From: Bimuria novae-zelandiae CBS 107.79
Taxonomy: Eukaryota > Ascomycota > Dothideomycetes > Pleosporales > Didymosphaeriaceae
Reading direction: 5' to 3'
NCBI GenBank assembly: GCA_010015655.1
Contig: ML976657.1
Coordinates: forward strand, 1 to 64,000
Length of the DNA: 64,000 bases
Each line of letters starts with the position of its first letter. Position 1 is the stretch's first letter. Shown in pieces: positions 34,167 through 45,950 of this stretch. A program made the translations under genes and the position numbers. The notes under the pieces were generated by a model that had not been told where the DNA came from, ran no database searches, and saw only the letters and a program-made list of their open reading frames with translations.

Positions 34167-35182
34167 AATTTCCTGCGTACAACTTCGATCTGTCCATTTT
34201 TGCATTTAGACTTTGTTCATTTAGCACCTCGTAATAAGAACCACGCCTAAATTTCCTTCCAGGAGTGTTGACGCAGTGAGGGAACTCAGTTGCAGTTTAC
34301 TTAGCACACCTTACTGAGTTCCCCACTTTTCCATTATGTCTAGACCGAACTTCAAGAATAGCTGTTAACGTTAAACGCCCTTGTTCCTCAATCGCACGGA
34401 AGATTTGTAGCNNNNNNNNNNCAATTTCCAAGATTTCCTTCTCCATCACCCTCGCTCCAGAGGTGGGCCGCTGCATCATAATTCTCACTAACTTATGCCT
34501 TTATTGTACCATGATTAAAGAGTCCATAGTTACCGGTCGACCGTTCCCACATTCCGTGACTACACACGAAAAAATTAGATAACGCAAAACACCCTCATCC
34601 TCCACCAAACATTCCCCCGCCTAAAGACGCCGCACTGAACTCCCCTCACTTCTCTCCTACGACGATATCATCAAACCTCGCAATCTCAACGTTCTTCCTG
34701 TAGCGCGCATTTCTCCAGCGATGCATCATGAAAACCATACCATCCATCAACCCACTCACTCCACTCCCTATATTTCCATTTCCACTGACTCCCTCCCCTC
34801 GATCTGGTGCACTCTTCAGACCTTCGTGGCTGCTGGAGCCCTGGGAAGTAGAAGTACCGCAGCAGCACATATACCAGCCTACTGTTCCAACGCAGAAAGA
34901 ACGCAATCGAGCGGTGCGGTCTATTACACAACTATCATTGAAAAACCAAACGTCAAAGATTTCTTCCACCAATCCGCACCCGAACACAAAAAGTCGATCC
35001 GCATTAGCCTGTTGCATGGAAAAAGATATAACCATTCACAAACACTAGATAGAGATATACTTGCTGCGAATGCTTCTTAAATATATATGCTCTGAATTTG
35101 TCATCAGGCGGATAGTGTTGATGTCATAGCGAAGTGTCGGGCCATGGGAAACCACATGTAATCTCGTAAAACCGCCTGCGCC
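34167..35182. other. Spacer with assembly gap
   Basis: About 1 kb between the pseudokinase relic and Tc1 copy B. It contains the N gap at 34412-34421. Overlapping short frames at 34650-35080 on both strands show no coding signature. Confidence 0.45.
34412..34421. other. Assembly gap (10 N)
   Basis: Ten undetermined bases, so the true length missing here is unknown. Confidence 1.
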
Positions 35183-37180
35183 TACAAAGGGTAATCTCAA
35201 TAAAGTCGGCCGTCACGTGCAGCAGGGATTCCTGCAGGGGTAGCAACTTCAAAAGTCGCGCATCTTGATTCCATCTAAAGTATAAGCAAATACACCCAAA
35301 TAAGATGTTCTAATTATGCTGTAAAGTTGTTCTGGCCACCTGCGTCCTCGCAGAGCTCTGCAACGCGCATAAAGTAGGTAGGATGAAGCTTTTCGGCCAT
35401 ATACTGCCTGAGTGTCTCATCACCTTGCCAGACCTCCTTTATGTACTGTTTCTGCAGCCTTTTTGGCCTCCTTAGAACTTGATAGGCATTCGTAACTTGC
35501 CAAAAACCTTCTAGACGCCCAAAACAGCGCTCAATTGGGTGTAAGTCGGGTAAATTAGGAGGCTAAGGGCCAAACTTAATTCCTAGAGCTTTAATTTCTA
35601 GCTAGCAGTATTAGAGACCTAATAAGTATAGGTAAATGTTATTTTAAATTAAATAAATAGCTACGCCTAGGTTATTATCGCGTATAGCGTAGTAATAAGG
35701 GAATAGGTGTGTCCAATTACATGGCCCTTTGCACACACGAAGGTAGCTAGCGCAACCCTACACAAAGAGACTTTGCTAGCAGTCCGGTTTATCTGCACAA
35801 TTCTGGGCAGGACAAAGGGCGACTCTCCTTACTCAACGGAAATAGATTAGCGTCTTAACGTGAGACGTAAGGATAAAAGAGCCTTACATTCTTGCAAAGA
35901 CACAACACAAGAATCAATTACTTTTCCATCTCATTAAAAACACCCTTTAATCTAACAAGGTGTTTCTTAAATATGTTCTTTACGTACTAGATACTATTTA
36001 TGCCCTTCCCTCCGTTATATACAAACTCCTCTATTTTAAAGAACTTTTTAATAGTAAAAGGTTTCTTAATACCTGCGCGGAAAGCTCCACCCTTTTTACT
36101 AGTAGCTTTATTAGTAGCTTAGCGTTAACTATTATTATAAGTAATATTATAGTTAATTTCTTATAGTTACTACTCTTTATTAGTGCTAGCAATAGTCGCG
36201 CAAGAGCGTTTAACCTTAAAAGCCTCTTTTGCTATATTATTTATATAAGAAACGCGTTATATAAGGTCCTTATAGCTCTTATTATTATTTTAAGCTTAAA
36301 TAATGCAAGGGTATTAATAGGAGTAAGTAGTATTAGTTAAAGTAGTAGCGTAAATTATAAGACTAAATTTAGGTAGCGTTGCAGGTAATACGTAGATATT
36401 ACTATCTTATTTAACTAGTTTTAAAATCTTCTACTTTCTGTTACGTATATTACTCTCGCTAATAGACTTAAAGATTTTATTATAGTAGACGAATATAATG
36501 CGTAGAAAGTGTAGGTTATATTTAGCCTTAAGCTAGGTATAGTACTATAGTTACTAGTCCTTATTATTACTACTAAGCGCTAGTTTTTTAGGTTATACTC
36601 TATAAGTTATTACGTATAAGTGCTATTCGTCGCGGTGCTCCCTAGCAATATTATAGACTATATTCTTACTAAGTGTAATGCTAGCTTCTGCGCAGAGGTC
36701 TCTAACAGCGTCATGCACCTGGTAGGTGCCATATACAATGATGTCATGCCGTAGTCTTGCGCTCAGCGAAGAGCCATCGCGTACCTTTACAGGTCTGCCA
36801 GGAGGAGACTGCTTGACTATAGGTGTTGCAGCTAGCAATTCCTAGAGTAAGTCGCCCTTTGCGGCGCCTTTAACGCGTCAAAATGCCTTACCACAGGCGT
36901 GGTTAGTTATACCCAAATTAGTGGCGATTTCTAAAAAAGTAAGGTTGTATTTTGTCCTAAAAACGACGATAGCAGCTAGCTGGGCTTCTAAAAGCAATTA
37001 AGAGCTTTTTTAGCAGGATTTAAAGCTATATTAAGTAAGAAACGTAAGGTTAAAGTGTAGGTGTTAACGCTCTACAGAGCTCTTAGAGGCTCGGAGGCTC
37101 GGAGACTCTGTTCCGCTAGTGCCGCGCTAGCTTCTTGGCAAGTCACATGACGGCCGACTTTATTGAGATTACCCTTTGTA
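35183..37180 (-). mobile_element. Tc1/mariner element, copy B (RIP-damaged, with LTR inside)
   Basis: A full-length element bounded by TA at both ends and by ~37-bp inverted repeats that begin CAAAGGGTAATCTCAATAAA and differ at one base. The transposase gene runs on the minus strand. Its C-terminal end (35310-35570) and an N-terminal part (36650-36840, with PPGRPVKVRDGSSLSARLRH) are well preserved. The middle is saturated with T/A changes and stops. Without the inserted LTR and its duplicated 5 bp, it would be 1745 bp, almost the length of copy C (1746 bp). It is inactive but could be mobilised in trans if its ends are intact. Confidence 0.92.
35710..35957 (+). repeat. Solo LTR (248 bp) inside Tc1 copy B
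   Basis: A 248-bp segment starts TGTCCAATTACATGGCCC and ends AATCTAACA, flanked on both sides by AGGTG (35705-35709 and 35958-35962). Copy A has the uninterrupted site. This is a solo LTR left by recombination between the two LTRs of a retrotransposon. Its first ~48 bp and last ~30 bp match the 3' LTR of the Copia remnant at 47305-47503; the middle differs. It is much less AT-shifted than the Tc1 body around it. Confidence 0.9.
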
Positions 37181-38115
37181 CGAAGAAAAATTCTTCCCGA
37201 TCCCTAGCTACCACCCTACAGATCTTCGAAATTGACCAGCACCATCCCTTCCTAACCTCGGTGGAGACGGGCGCCGTCTCTAAGCCGGCAATAAAACCGC
37301 ATCTTTTAACACCAGATTTAAACTTAGAATTTACTTCATGATGCCGCCACTACGATTGTACAGCTCCATAACTATATCGCTCCACCCTTCAAGTCAATCT
37401 CCACAGGATCCAATTTCAAAGAGCCGCCGCTGTACCATAATACTATCAAACAGCACCAGGTTTCGCCGAACGAACAAGGCTTTTCGAAAGCCCATCCATA
37501 TCTCACAGTAATTGCAAAGCAGCTTTTCTTTTCAACAATGATTCTCTGATCCTGCAATTGCAGGAAAACCTCAATGGGCATTGAGTTACAGGCATCCTGC
37601 GCTCCGTTTCTATCCGTTCCCTGCAACCCGCCCGTGAACAAAGCGTTCGGCTGCCTCACGCCGATATCCCATTGTGTAACTGCATTCTCCACATTCTGCT
37701 CTCTATCCACGCAGTTCTTCGACAGTGCCTTCCCAAGGGCACACCATTCATCGTCTTTCCCCTCCCCTCCCTAATCACCATCCTGCTTCCACCGTACTTT
37801 TGTTCAAATCGCATGCACTCCAGTCTTCTCGATTGCCATCGATCCTATAAAAGGATTCGCAGAATGACAGACCCAACTGAATTCCACCGAGCCAGCAGCT
37901 CCAAAAACGTACCACGAAGAATAAAGGGAGACGGGAAGGGGAGGGGGAAAAGTGCAGTAATTCAATAAACTTTCCTCGGACCGACACAGGACGCAGAACT
38001 TCTGCCCGTAAAAGGCAAAACCATGCGGAGGATCTGGGCAACGCCACCACCAGGCTGCAAGGACAGCCAGTAGCAACGTCGAAAGCGCGAATTTCCGTTT
38101 CGCACCCGCTCCATT
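37181..38115. other. Spacer between Tc1 copy B and PRP6
   Basis: Two minus-strand frames here, 38080-37804 and 37710-37372, have Cys-containing coding-like stretches. The first has a signal-like run, KRKFALSTLLLAVLAAWWW, but it lacks an in-frame ATG. The second ends GGSLKLDPVEIDLKGGAI. They might be exons of a decayed secreted-protein gene, but I cannot build a start-to-stop model. Confidence 0.35.
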
Positions 38116-41031
38116 CTACTGGGCCTTCGTAGCGGCAATCTTCAGCACCTCTCCGACGCCCTTCCGGAAGTTCTTTGGATCCTTTCTAACCTCCTGCCAG
38201 ATCTCACCATGCCGGGGTTCAGCCCCAATGCACCGCTCAATAACCTCCGCCTTCTTCTCTTCGGTGCCATGCTGCAGCAGGAACTTGTAGTACCACACCC
38301 ACCCGTCGCCGAAATCCGGGTCCAGCACCAGGGCCTTGGTGAACCACGTCGCCGCTTTGTCGAGGCGTCGCTCGGCCCAGAAGATGCGCGCCACGACGAT
38401 GAACAGCATCGGGTCTTTCTCGACTTTCTTGATGGCTTCGAGGGCGCGGGGCTTACGCTGCGTGCGAGATTCGAGATGCATGATCTTCTCGGCCCACAGG
38501 AGGCCGGACGTGGGGCACTCTTGCAGCGCGGCGGCCATGACCTTTTGGGCGGCGGGGATGTTGTTCTGACGCCGTTCGAGGCGGACGGCTTCGACGAGCA
38601 GGGTGTCTGTCTTGGGATTCTGTTGGCGACCGCGGTCAAGTGTGGAGCGCGCTTTGACAACGGCGCCTTGCTTCTCTTGGATGCGCGACAGGAGGATGTA
38701 GAGAGTTGGGGATTTGGGCGCTGCACGCGTGCCGATCGAGTATGCCTCTTGAGCCTCCTTCAACTTGGACATTGATTCGTAGATCTGACCTTTGATGGCG
38801 TGGAGCTTCCAGGCCCCTGGCCATGTTTGCAGACCCTGATTGACGATATCCAAGGCATCCTCGTATGCACCGAGCTGACGTTCGAGGACTGCAGCCTTCA
38901 TAAAGATGCGGTCGGTGGCGGCGGTCTGGCGTGCGATCTGGAGGAAGTTGCGAGCCTGTTCATAATTCTCGTCGTCGACTTCAAAGTCGACGGCACGGGT
39001 ATACAAGTTTTCGTTACCAGGAAGCTGCTCAAAACTCCTTCCGAGTACCTTCCTGGCACCCTCACCGTCACCGGAGGCATACATTTCGCGTGCATACAGC
39101 AGCCATAATGATTCTGATGTCGGACATGCGTTGACTGCACGCTCGAGAATCTGTAGCAAAGCTTCTGTTTTGCCATGGTGTTTCTCCAAATCGGCGTACG
39201 CGTGCCAGACTGTGGTGCTGGTCGGGAACTTGGAAACAGCATTTGCAAGGATTGCCCTCGCAGTTTCGTACCGTCCTCGAGCTTGAGAGTTTTTTGCATC
39301 TTCCAGCCACACGTCCCTGCGATCGTCGTCCTCATCGAGTTTCCATCCGATAGTAGCCTTGATGATAGCGCCTGCCGTCACGATGTCACCCTCCTCTTCG
39401 CAGTTCTCAGCTTGCGTGATCCAGTCCTCTCTACTGGGCATCGCGTTCTCCTTGATGAGCGCCTTGACCGCACGTTCCATGATCTTGTCGCACAAGTTGA
39501 CCTTTCCAAGTTCTTCCTGTAGGCGGCAGGCATGCACCCAAATAGCCCAGCTTGTCGGGATAGCTTTACGAGCTGCGTTCAGAATCTGTTGAGCTTCTTC
39601 TGGACCGCTCACGCGTGCATAAGACACCCATAGCTCCTCTGACAGCTTAACGGTGTCGGTGGCCTTGGCGAAGAGAAGCTTCACGCTTTCAATGTCTTCC
39701 GTGTCATTGATCAAAATCTTCCACAGATCTACGGATTGCGGGTTGTGATCCAACGCTTGCCGGGTCACCTTTTTGCGCGCAGCTGGAGTCTGTTCAAGAT
39801 CGATTGCCGCTTTCCATAGCGGAATTGCCTTGGGGTTCTGCTTGATTCCTGCAGCCGCTATAACCTTCGCGTTATGCAAATTCTCCTTGTTCAAACGAAT
39901 AGCTTCCTCCCATACGACGGTCGATTTGGGGCACATATCGCAACCCTTTTGTATGACTTTCTTGGCCGTGTGGATTTTGCTAGCAACTTCTTCCAAACGG
40001 GCGAGAGCGACGTAACCCGGACCGTTGTGGACGTTCGTCTTCACAGCAGACTCCAACAGTACGCGTGCGCGATTGATATCTTCCACTGGAACGTCATCGC
40101 CCATTGCCTGCTTTTTGTCTAGAGCAGTGATGTAGCCACGCGGGTCCACCGATGTTGCCGTACCAGACGTAGTGGTAGTTTGCGTGCCTGCGCCATTTGC
40201 GCCCGAATTCGCTGCTGAGTCAAGTCGGACTTGTAGTGCAGACTTTTGCGCAGCACCAATGGATGCGAAGTTTGTGATTGTGCCTCCGCCGTCATCCGTC
40301 GAGATCGATGTCTGAAGCTCACCCCCAGAATGGGCAGCTTGAATAACGCTGTCGGGAACCGCATACGAGCGTGCATTCGCCATGCGCGCCTCTCGCGCAC
40401 GCTTCGCTTTGCCAGTCATGTCTCCGACCTCGGGCAACGCCGCCCACTCCTCCTCTGAGACATTGCCTAGCGCTCGTTTCAGGTCGGCGAATTGCAACTG
40501 GATCTTCGGGTTGTTCTTTTCGTATTCGTCGCGTTCTTTCTTCTCTCGGGCTTCCCTACACGTCGGACATTGGTCAGTATCTGTTCGTGGCACAGTTAAC
40601 GATAAATGCTTGCAGAAGTTGTATATATGGAGAGGGCAAGGGTAGGAAGAAATGAGAGGTACTAACCGTCTCGCGCGCCGCCGCTTGTCCATCTTCTCGT
40701 CTACATCCTGGTATATCCGGTCCGCTTCGTCGTCGTCCTTGTCGTAGTTCATGCCACTCGAGAAAAGACCGACCTCATTGTCGGGATCTTGGAACCGCTC
40801 CTCCTCCTCGTCTTCCTCGGGCTTTTTCTCGACGACACCATACGCCGATGGAGCAGCTTGACCCAATGAAGCTGCACGCTTCGCTAGCATCTCTTTCATT
40901 TGCTCCTCGGAAGGACCCTCGCGCGCGGGGCCGAGATCACTTCGCGTCGTGAAGCCTGTCGCGCCACGCCCGAGACCTGCGACATAGTTCTCGGGCGCTG
41001 GCATCGACAGGAAGTCCCGTCGGCCGCTCAT
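38116..41031 (-). CDS. PRP6: Pre-mRNA splicing factor Prp6
   Basis: Two exons, 41031-40667 and 40555-38116, give 934 residues. Prp6 is a U5 snRNP scaffold that bridges U5 to U4/U6 in the tri-snRNP. The N-terminus (MSGRRDFLSMPAPENYVAGLGRG, then DRIYQDVDEKMDKRRRARR) is the PRP6 N-terminal domain. The rest is a run of HAT/TPR repeats, such as SLWLLYAREMY and DIVNQGLQTWPGAWKLHAIKGQIYESM. The 111-bp intron is in frame and stop-free, so a retained form would insert 37 residues; splicing (RRRAR-R-EAREKKERDEYEK) restores the family sequence. Confidence 0.95.
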   Translation of the reverse strand: MSGRRDFLSMPAPENYVAGLGRGATGFTTRSDLGPAREGPSEEQMKEMLAKRAASLGQAAPSAYGVVEKKPEEDEEEERFQDPDNEVGLFSSGMNYDKDDDEADRIYQDVDEKMDKRRRARRLVPLISSYPCPLHIYNFCKHLSLTVPRTDTDQCPTCREAREKKERDEYEKNNPKIQLQFADLKRALGNVSEEEWAALPEVGDMTGKAKRAREARMANARSYAVPDSVIQAAHSGGELQTSISTDDGGGTITNFASIGAAQKSALQVRLDSAANSGANGAGTQTTTTSGTATSVDPRGYITALDKKQAMGDDVPVEDINRARVLLESAVKTNVHNGPGYVALARLEEVASKIHTAKKVIQKGCDMCPKSTVVWEEAIRLNKENLHNAKVIAAAGIKQNPKAIPLWKAAIDLEQTPAARKKVTRQALDHNPQSVDLWKILINDTEDIESVKLLFAKATDTVKLSEELWVSYARVSGPEEAQQILNAARKAIPTSWAIWVHACRLQEELGKVNLCDKIMERAVKALIKENAMPSREDWITQAENCEEEGDIVTAGAIIKATIGWKLDEDDDRRDVWLEDAKNSQARGRYETARAILANAVSKFPTSTTVWHAYADLEKHHGKTEALLQILERAVNACPTSESLWLLYAREMYASGDGEGARKVLGRSFEQLPGNENLYTRAVDFEVDDENYEQARNFLQIARQTAATDRIFMKAAVLERQLGAYEDALDIVNQGLQTWPGAWKLHAIKGQIYESMSKLKEAQEAYSIGTRAAPKSPTLYILLSRIQEKQGAVVKARSTLDRGRQQNPKTDTLLVEAVRLERRQNNIPAAQKVMAAALQECPTSGLLWAEKIMHLESRTQRKPRALEAIKKVEKDPMLFIVVARIFWAERRLDKAATWFTKALVLDPDFGDGWVWYYKFLLQHGTEEKKAEVIERCIGAEPRHGEIWQEVRKDPKNFRKGVGEVLKIAATKAQ

Positions 41032-41517
41032 GCTGGGCGAGTTCTGTGTCGCAGAATATTTGGTAGAATATCTGTCGCAGAGTTGTGTCGGCGGGGTCAG
41101 AGTGGTGGTAAGGAAATGTGTTGGTGAGTGAATTCATGTTGTCGCGGAAAGTCGCAGTCGCAGGCAGCAAGCTCAACCAGAATGTTCACGTGACGTGCAG
41201 CTAAGCCCGATCGAGACTATAGTTCCGAAACGGCAAAACCAAGAGTCCAAAGTTGAGAATCAACTCTAGTGAAGCGTATTGTTTTCAAGCTTCAGGTCGT
41301 GCATGGCACGTGTGGTCTGTCCTGACTTTTCATCATCCAAACGGAACACATGCGGATGAACAGTAGCACTCAGAGAAGCTTGATACATGCGCCAGTCGTA
41401 AATCCATATATTCACTCTGCGTCATGATAATATACATCCAGCAAGGCCGTACAAGACAGTTTCCAAAAATGGGTAATATGTACCAGAACGCCGCATGGCT
41501 GTTGATACAAAGCCATG

Positions 41518-42325
41518 CTACGCTGTCCCAGTCGAAGTGGGCCCTCTTCCGTTGGTGCGCGTCTTGGAAATCACAAGAGAATGGGGAAGAGGTGGCACCG
41601 GTGGTGGTACTGAAGGAGACGTGGGTGCACTTCGTGTGGGTAGGTCCTTCGTCTTCAGATCCTTGATACTGGGAATCATGAGTACTGACAGCAACGTCAC
41701 ATGCCGAGTAGACGTACCTTCTGGCTTTTCGTATCTTCCCAAGCCATTTCTTGACTCCCTTCTTCTTCAACCCCGTCTCATCTTCTTGCGATCTGGCCAG
41801 GCTGCTGCGCTGACTCGCGGGACTGCCCGGACTGCCCTCGAACGCATTCCCACTTCCATTGATGCTCAATTCTGTCTCGGTGTCTTCCTCATCCTCATCC
41901 GCGGTAGCCGGCGGCGCGTATCTTTCGACATCCCCATTGACCACCACAAACCACCCAACCTTCTCTCCTTCAGCAATTTTGTCCCGCAGCTCTACCAGCG
42001 CGGTCCATGCATCGCTCTGTACGCACACGCCGCGCACGTCGTCGATGTCGACACCCAGTTGTATCTCGGTCACTTGGTCGCACACGTATGCGTACGGCTG
42101 ACTCGACGTGTCTTCGTCTTCTGGATCGTATTGCTCGATGAAGCGGAGGTTCGGCAATTGTGCAAGCTGTTCCGGGTACAACTTTTGAAAGTTCCGGATC
42201 AGTTCAGCGGTCGTCGCGGGGGCCATGAGCCATTCCGGAGCGCAGTCGTCGAGATTTTCGACGATGATATGGATGCGAATCTTGGGGCGAGGCCAGCGGA
42301 AGCCGTGGACGAACCAGGTGGGCAT
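41518..42325 (-). CDS. Conserved fungal protein of unknown function
   Basis: Two exons, 42325-41718 and 41668-41518, give 252 residues. The N-terminus MPTWFVHGFRWPRPKIRIHI then VENLDDCAPEWLMAP is a well-kept domain typical of a fungal-only family. The middle is acidic and Ser-rich (ADEDEEDTETELS). The C-terminus is Pro/Ser/Thr-rich. The join KKWLGKIRKAR-S-IKDLKTKDLPTR is in phase; reading through the intron gives an implausible Cys-rich tail. The frame opens six bases upstream at a TTG, so the ATG at 42325 is the start. Function is unknown. Confidence 0.8.
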
Positions 42326-43021
42326 CGTCAATGTGGGAGGGTTCTACTATTGAGAAATGTAGAGCTTGCTCTGGAATAGAATCTAATGACGCTCCAGTGG
42401 TGGGCAACGCAGAAAACCAGCGCGGGAACGGCGTATATTGTGTGGATGGCGTATATTGCTTCTGCGTTAGCGCTCGATGCGTGAATATTGAATTGCTTCT
42501 ACTATTTCGCGCGTTACACGCTCTTTCAGCAAATCTTTGCGCGAAGGTCGTACATGGTCACAATGAAGCAGGAGCCCACATGTTGAGGTATGACAATTGG
42601 GCTCCAGCTGGACGGTTTCGAAACTTCTCCTTTCGGGTCCGTGAGCTGAGGTGATGAGCTTGATGGGAACGATGGCTCCACAGTAGTTCTTCAATACTGG
42701 GAATGCAGGAGCTAATATGGATGTACGAGTAGGGTGCGCGACGGCGTACACTTTATACTGCTACTGGCTGGAACATGTGCTGCACCGAGCTCGAAAGCTT
42801 GAGGGAGAGTTTGGTTCAAGGAGCGGTCCGGGAGTCACGCCAACGCGGGATGCCGCAAATCGTTCCTGCACTTATCCCTGCTTGCCATTCGTTCGCTCCG
42901 CACCGGCGCGGGGAAGCTCTTCAACGCCTGTTAGGCCTCGCCATCTTTATGCGCTATGGAGTGACGCCTGCGCCTTTGACTGCTCCCCTGCCGCTGCATC
43001 GCAGCTCGCCAGCGCACCACG
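42326..43021. promoter_or_regulatory. Divergent promoter region
   Basis: These 696 bp lie between the start of the conserved fungal protein and the start of the Cir_N gene and hold both promoters. No gene or repeat is recognised. Confidence 0.45.
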
Positions 43022-44188
43022 ATGCCTCTGTAAGTTCACCCTCGCTCGTACCTGAAGCTCACCACCGCTGACAAACGCGCAGCCATCTGCTTGGCAAGAA
43101 GGTACTTTCCCCGCACCAGCGCATAAAGGATACCAAGTTACTGACGGCGCCAGTCGTGGAACGTCTATAATGCAGACAATATTGCCCGAGTAAAGGCCGA
43201 CGAGGCTGCTGCCGCTGCCCGCGAGGCTGCTGAAGATGAGCGCATGCAAGAGATTGATGCGGCCCGTCGAGCTGCTATTCTTCGAGGCCAGACACCACCA
43301 CCGCTGCCGGACGACGAGAAGGCACATGAGGACCAGGCAAGGAAGAGCGATCGCAAGGATGGGCACGACCGGAAGAGAAGGAAGCTCGCTGGCGAAGATG
43401 ACACCGACCGGGATATCCGTCTTGCCGCTGGCATCAAAGGCGGCGCTGGTGACTCTGAGAGCTCGGACGGCCGTCTCGTAAAGCTCAGGAAGCCTACCAA
43501 CGACGCTCCATTGACAGACCATGCTGGCAACATCAACCTATTCCCCGTCGATCTCAAAGAGCAGATGAAGCGCGAGAAGAATGAAGAAGCCGAGAAGGAG
43601 AAGCGCAAGAAGGAGCGCGCACTGGAGGACCAGTACACGATGCGCTTCTCGAACGCTGCCGGTCGAGGAGGCCTGGAGCAACAGCCTTGGTACACTTCCG
43701 GTGGTAGAAAAACTGCTAATGACGCTCCACCCGGCGATCAAGCTGTCATCTTCCCAGGTTTGGAGAACAAGAATGTGTGGGGAAATGAAGATCCGCTACG
43801 CAGGGACAGAGAGCAGTCGCGCATAGCGTCAAATGACCCCTTTGCATTCATGCAAAGAGCCCAGGTTCAGCTCAAAAAGTCCAAAGACGACAAGAAGAAA
43901 TGGGCCGACGAGCGGGAGCAAGAGCTCATGGAGCTGAGATCCGCCCAGGAGCGATGGTCTCGTCGGGAAAGGCATGGCAAGAGGAAGCATCGGGTCGACG
44001 ATGACGAACACCGAGGCAGCCTGGATCGCGATGCTCATGACAAGGGGCGGTCGTCGTCGCACAGGCACCGACATAGGAGTCGTAGTCGTAGTCGAGAGCG
44101 CAGGCACCAACCATCCGCGTCACACCGACACTCGGAGCGGAGGCGGAGTAGCAGCCGAAGCAGACAATCGAGACCGCGTCAGCGCTGA
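43022..44188 (+). CDS. Cir_N-domain (LENG1-like) nuclear protein
   Basis: Three exons, 43022-43029 (8 bp), 43083-43101 (19 bp) and 43154-44188, give 353 residues. The two tiny exons are needed to build the conserved start MPLHLLGKKSWNVYNADNIA, the N-terminal domain of CIR/LENG1 proteins, followed by the charged helix RVKADEAAAAAREAAEDER. The middle has a long Lys/Glu stretch, and the C-terminus is an Arg/Ser/His-rich tail (HRHRHRSRSRSRERRHQ) like those of splicing-associated proteins. A nuclear role in splicing or corepression is inferred. A different frame stays open to 44297, so a further C-terminal exon is possible. Confidence 0.88.
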
Positions 44189-44930
44189 TCCAACGTCTTC
44201 ATGCCGACACGAAAGGAGGGCGTCTGATCGAGAAGTGGAGAAGGCCAAAGGCCGAAGGAGCGAATACAGCTCCAATCCTAGATCCCACGACCACTAAGCT
44301 TCCTTACCACGCAAACCAGGGACTGGATTCGTATTCGTAATTCAGATAACTTATCCTTCAGCAATGCGTTCACTGGGTTGATTAATTCTCCACAGCACTG
44401 CATCTGTCTCCGTGGTGTCCACCTTGCGCCTAAGTCTCCGACTTCAAAACAAGAAATAAATCAAAATGTACGAACAAATGAGTGAATGGAATAAACGCTC
44501 CTAGTTCCGTCCTAAACACATACGACAGACCAAACACTTGCAAGGAGTCTTCATCTTCTAAGGTGTGTACGCTTCGCAAGATGCTCAAGCACATCCTCTG
44601 AGGCCTCATTTCGGAGCTGTGAATTCGCTTAACTGTGCACCCCTGACTAGAGTACGTTCTTTTAGGGCAGGTGCCCCTAGCGCACATCTGACATGCATGC
44701 GTACCAAAACTGCATCCATAACGCACAACCGGACGCGATAGAGCTACGAGATGCCCCACCGAGGCGCATTCCAGGCTGTCCTCGTGTGCGGCGAGTTTCC
44801 GGCGAAAGATATAAAATATGCCTGGGTGACGTCCCACTAGAGCTGTAGCTCATTTGCAACTTTCTCGCTCCTCCAATTCACAACACCTTCCACCGCTTTC
44901 TGTGCCACCCACCTATCTTCAAACCTGAGA
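44189..44930. other. Spacer, no gene seen
   Basis: About 740 bp between the Cir_N gene and the dienelactone hydrolase. Short minus-strand frames have no recognisable sequence. It includes the hydrolase leader, which is pyrimidine-rich just before its ATG. Confidence 0.4.
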
Positions 44931-45830
44931 ATGGTATCTAACCCTCCTGGACGCTGCTGCGCGGTCGGCATAAAGCACGAGGGCGAAGCCCATGGCGAGA
45001 TCAAGAAGATTGGCGATGGTATGCACCTTGCATCCTATATATTTTTCTATGAACCAAAGCATGTAGTGTAGCTAACACGCGCAGTCCGCACATACTTCGC
45101 CTACCCCGAGAACAAGGCCACCCAAAACGCCATCATCATCCTCACCGACGTCTTCGGCGTCGACTTCATCAACGTACAGCTTGTAGCTGACCAGTTCGCC
45201 GCAAATGGCTATTTCACCGTCATACCTGATCTCTTTAACGGGGACGTTGCCCCTCTGAACCCGCCTGCCGACTTCGACATCATGGGCATTGTGAAGAGGG
45301 CCGCCCCGAATGCCGATGCTATCGCCGAAGCGACCATCAAGCACCTGCGCGGCGAGCTAGGCGTCAAGCGCTTGGGCGGTGTGGGGTACTGCTTCGGCGC
45401 CAAGTACGTCGTGCGGTGGTTGAAGGAGGGCGGCTTCGACGTCGGGTATCTCGCGCACCCGAGTTTCGTGGACAAGGAGGAGTTGGAGGCGATCAAGAGG
45501 CCCTTGTCTATTGCTGCGGCGGGTATGTATACACTTCTCTCAACATCACAGCTCCCAAGGATCCCAAAAGTGGTGGAGAAATATAGGAATGCGTTGTTGA
45601 ACACTGCTAATGGGAATACAGAAACCGACCATGTCTTCCCCGCCTCCAAGCGTCACGAGTCCGAGGAAATCCTCCAGAAACTGAGCGTTCCGTACCAGAT
45701 CAACCTCTTCTCCGACGTCGCGCACGGCTTTGCGATGCGCGGAGATCTGTCCAAGAAGCCCGTCAAGTTTGCAAAGGAGCAGGCCTTTTTGCAGGCCGTG
45801 GTCTGGTTCGACGAGTACCTGAAGCAGTAG
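44931..45830 (+). CDS. Dienelactone hydrolase family protein
   Basis: Three exons, 44931-45018, 45085-45522 and 45622-45830, give 244 residues. The alpha/beta-hydrolase core carries the nucleophile Cys132 in GGVGYCFGAKY, Asp178 in ETDHVFP and His210 in SDVAHGF. This is the Cys-His-Asp triad of the family, which opens dienelactones in aromatic breakdown. Fungal members often have other, unknown ester or lactone substrates. The start MVSNPPGRCCAVGIKHEGEA is typical of fungal members. Both introns have clean GT-AG ends. No aromatic-catabolism cluster is nearby. Confidence 0.93.
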
Positions 45831-45950
45831 ACGGCCGTCGTGCTGGCTTGTGACGACAGCCCGAATGCGATATTCCATCGCCCTCGGTAGACCTCCATAA
45901 CGAAGAATGACAAAGCAATAAACACCCCATCCACCCCCCTGCGCAGTGCC

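Noticed and set aside
34646..35080. Overlapping frames of 110-130 codons on both strands
   Set aside because: No motifs, no coding bias, and each strand explains the other.
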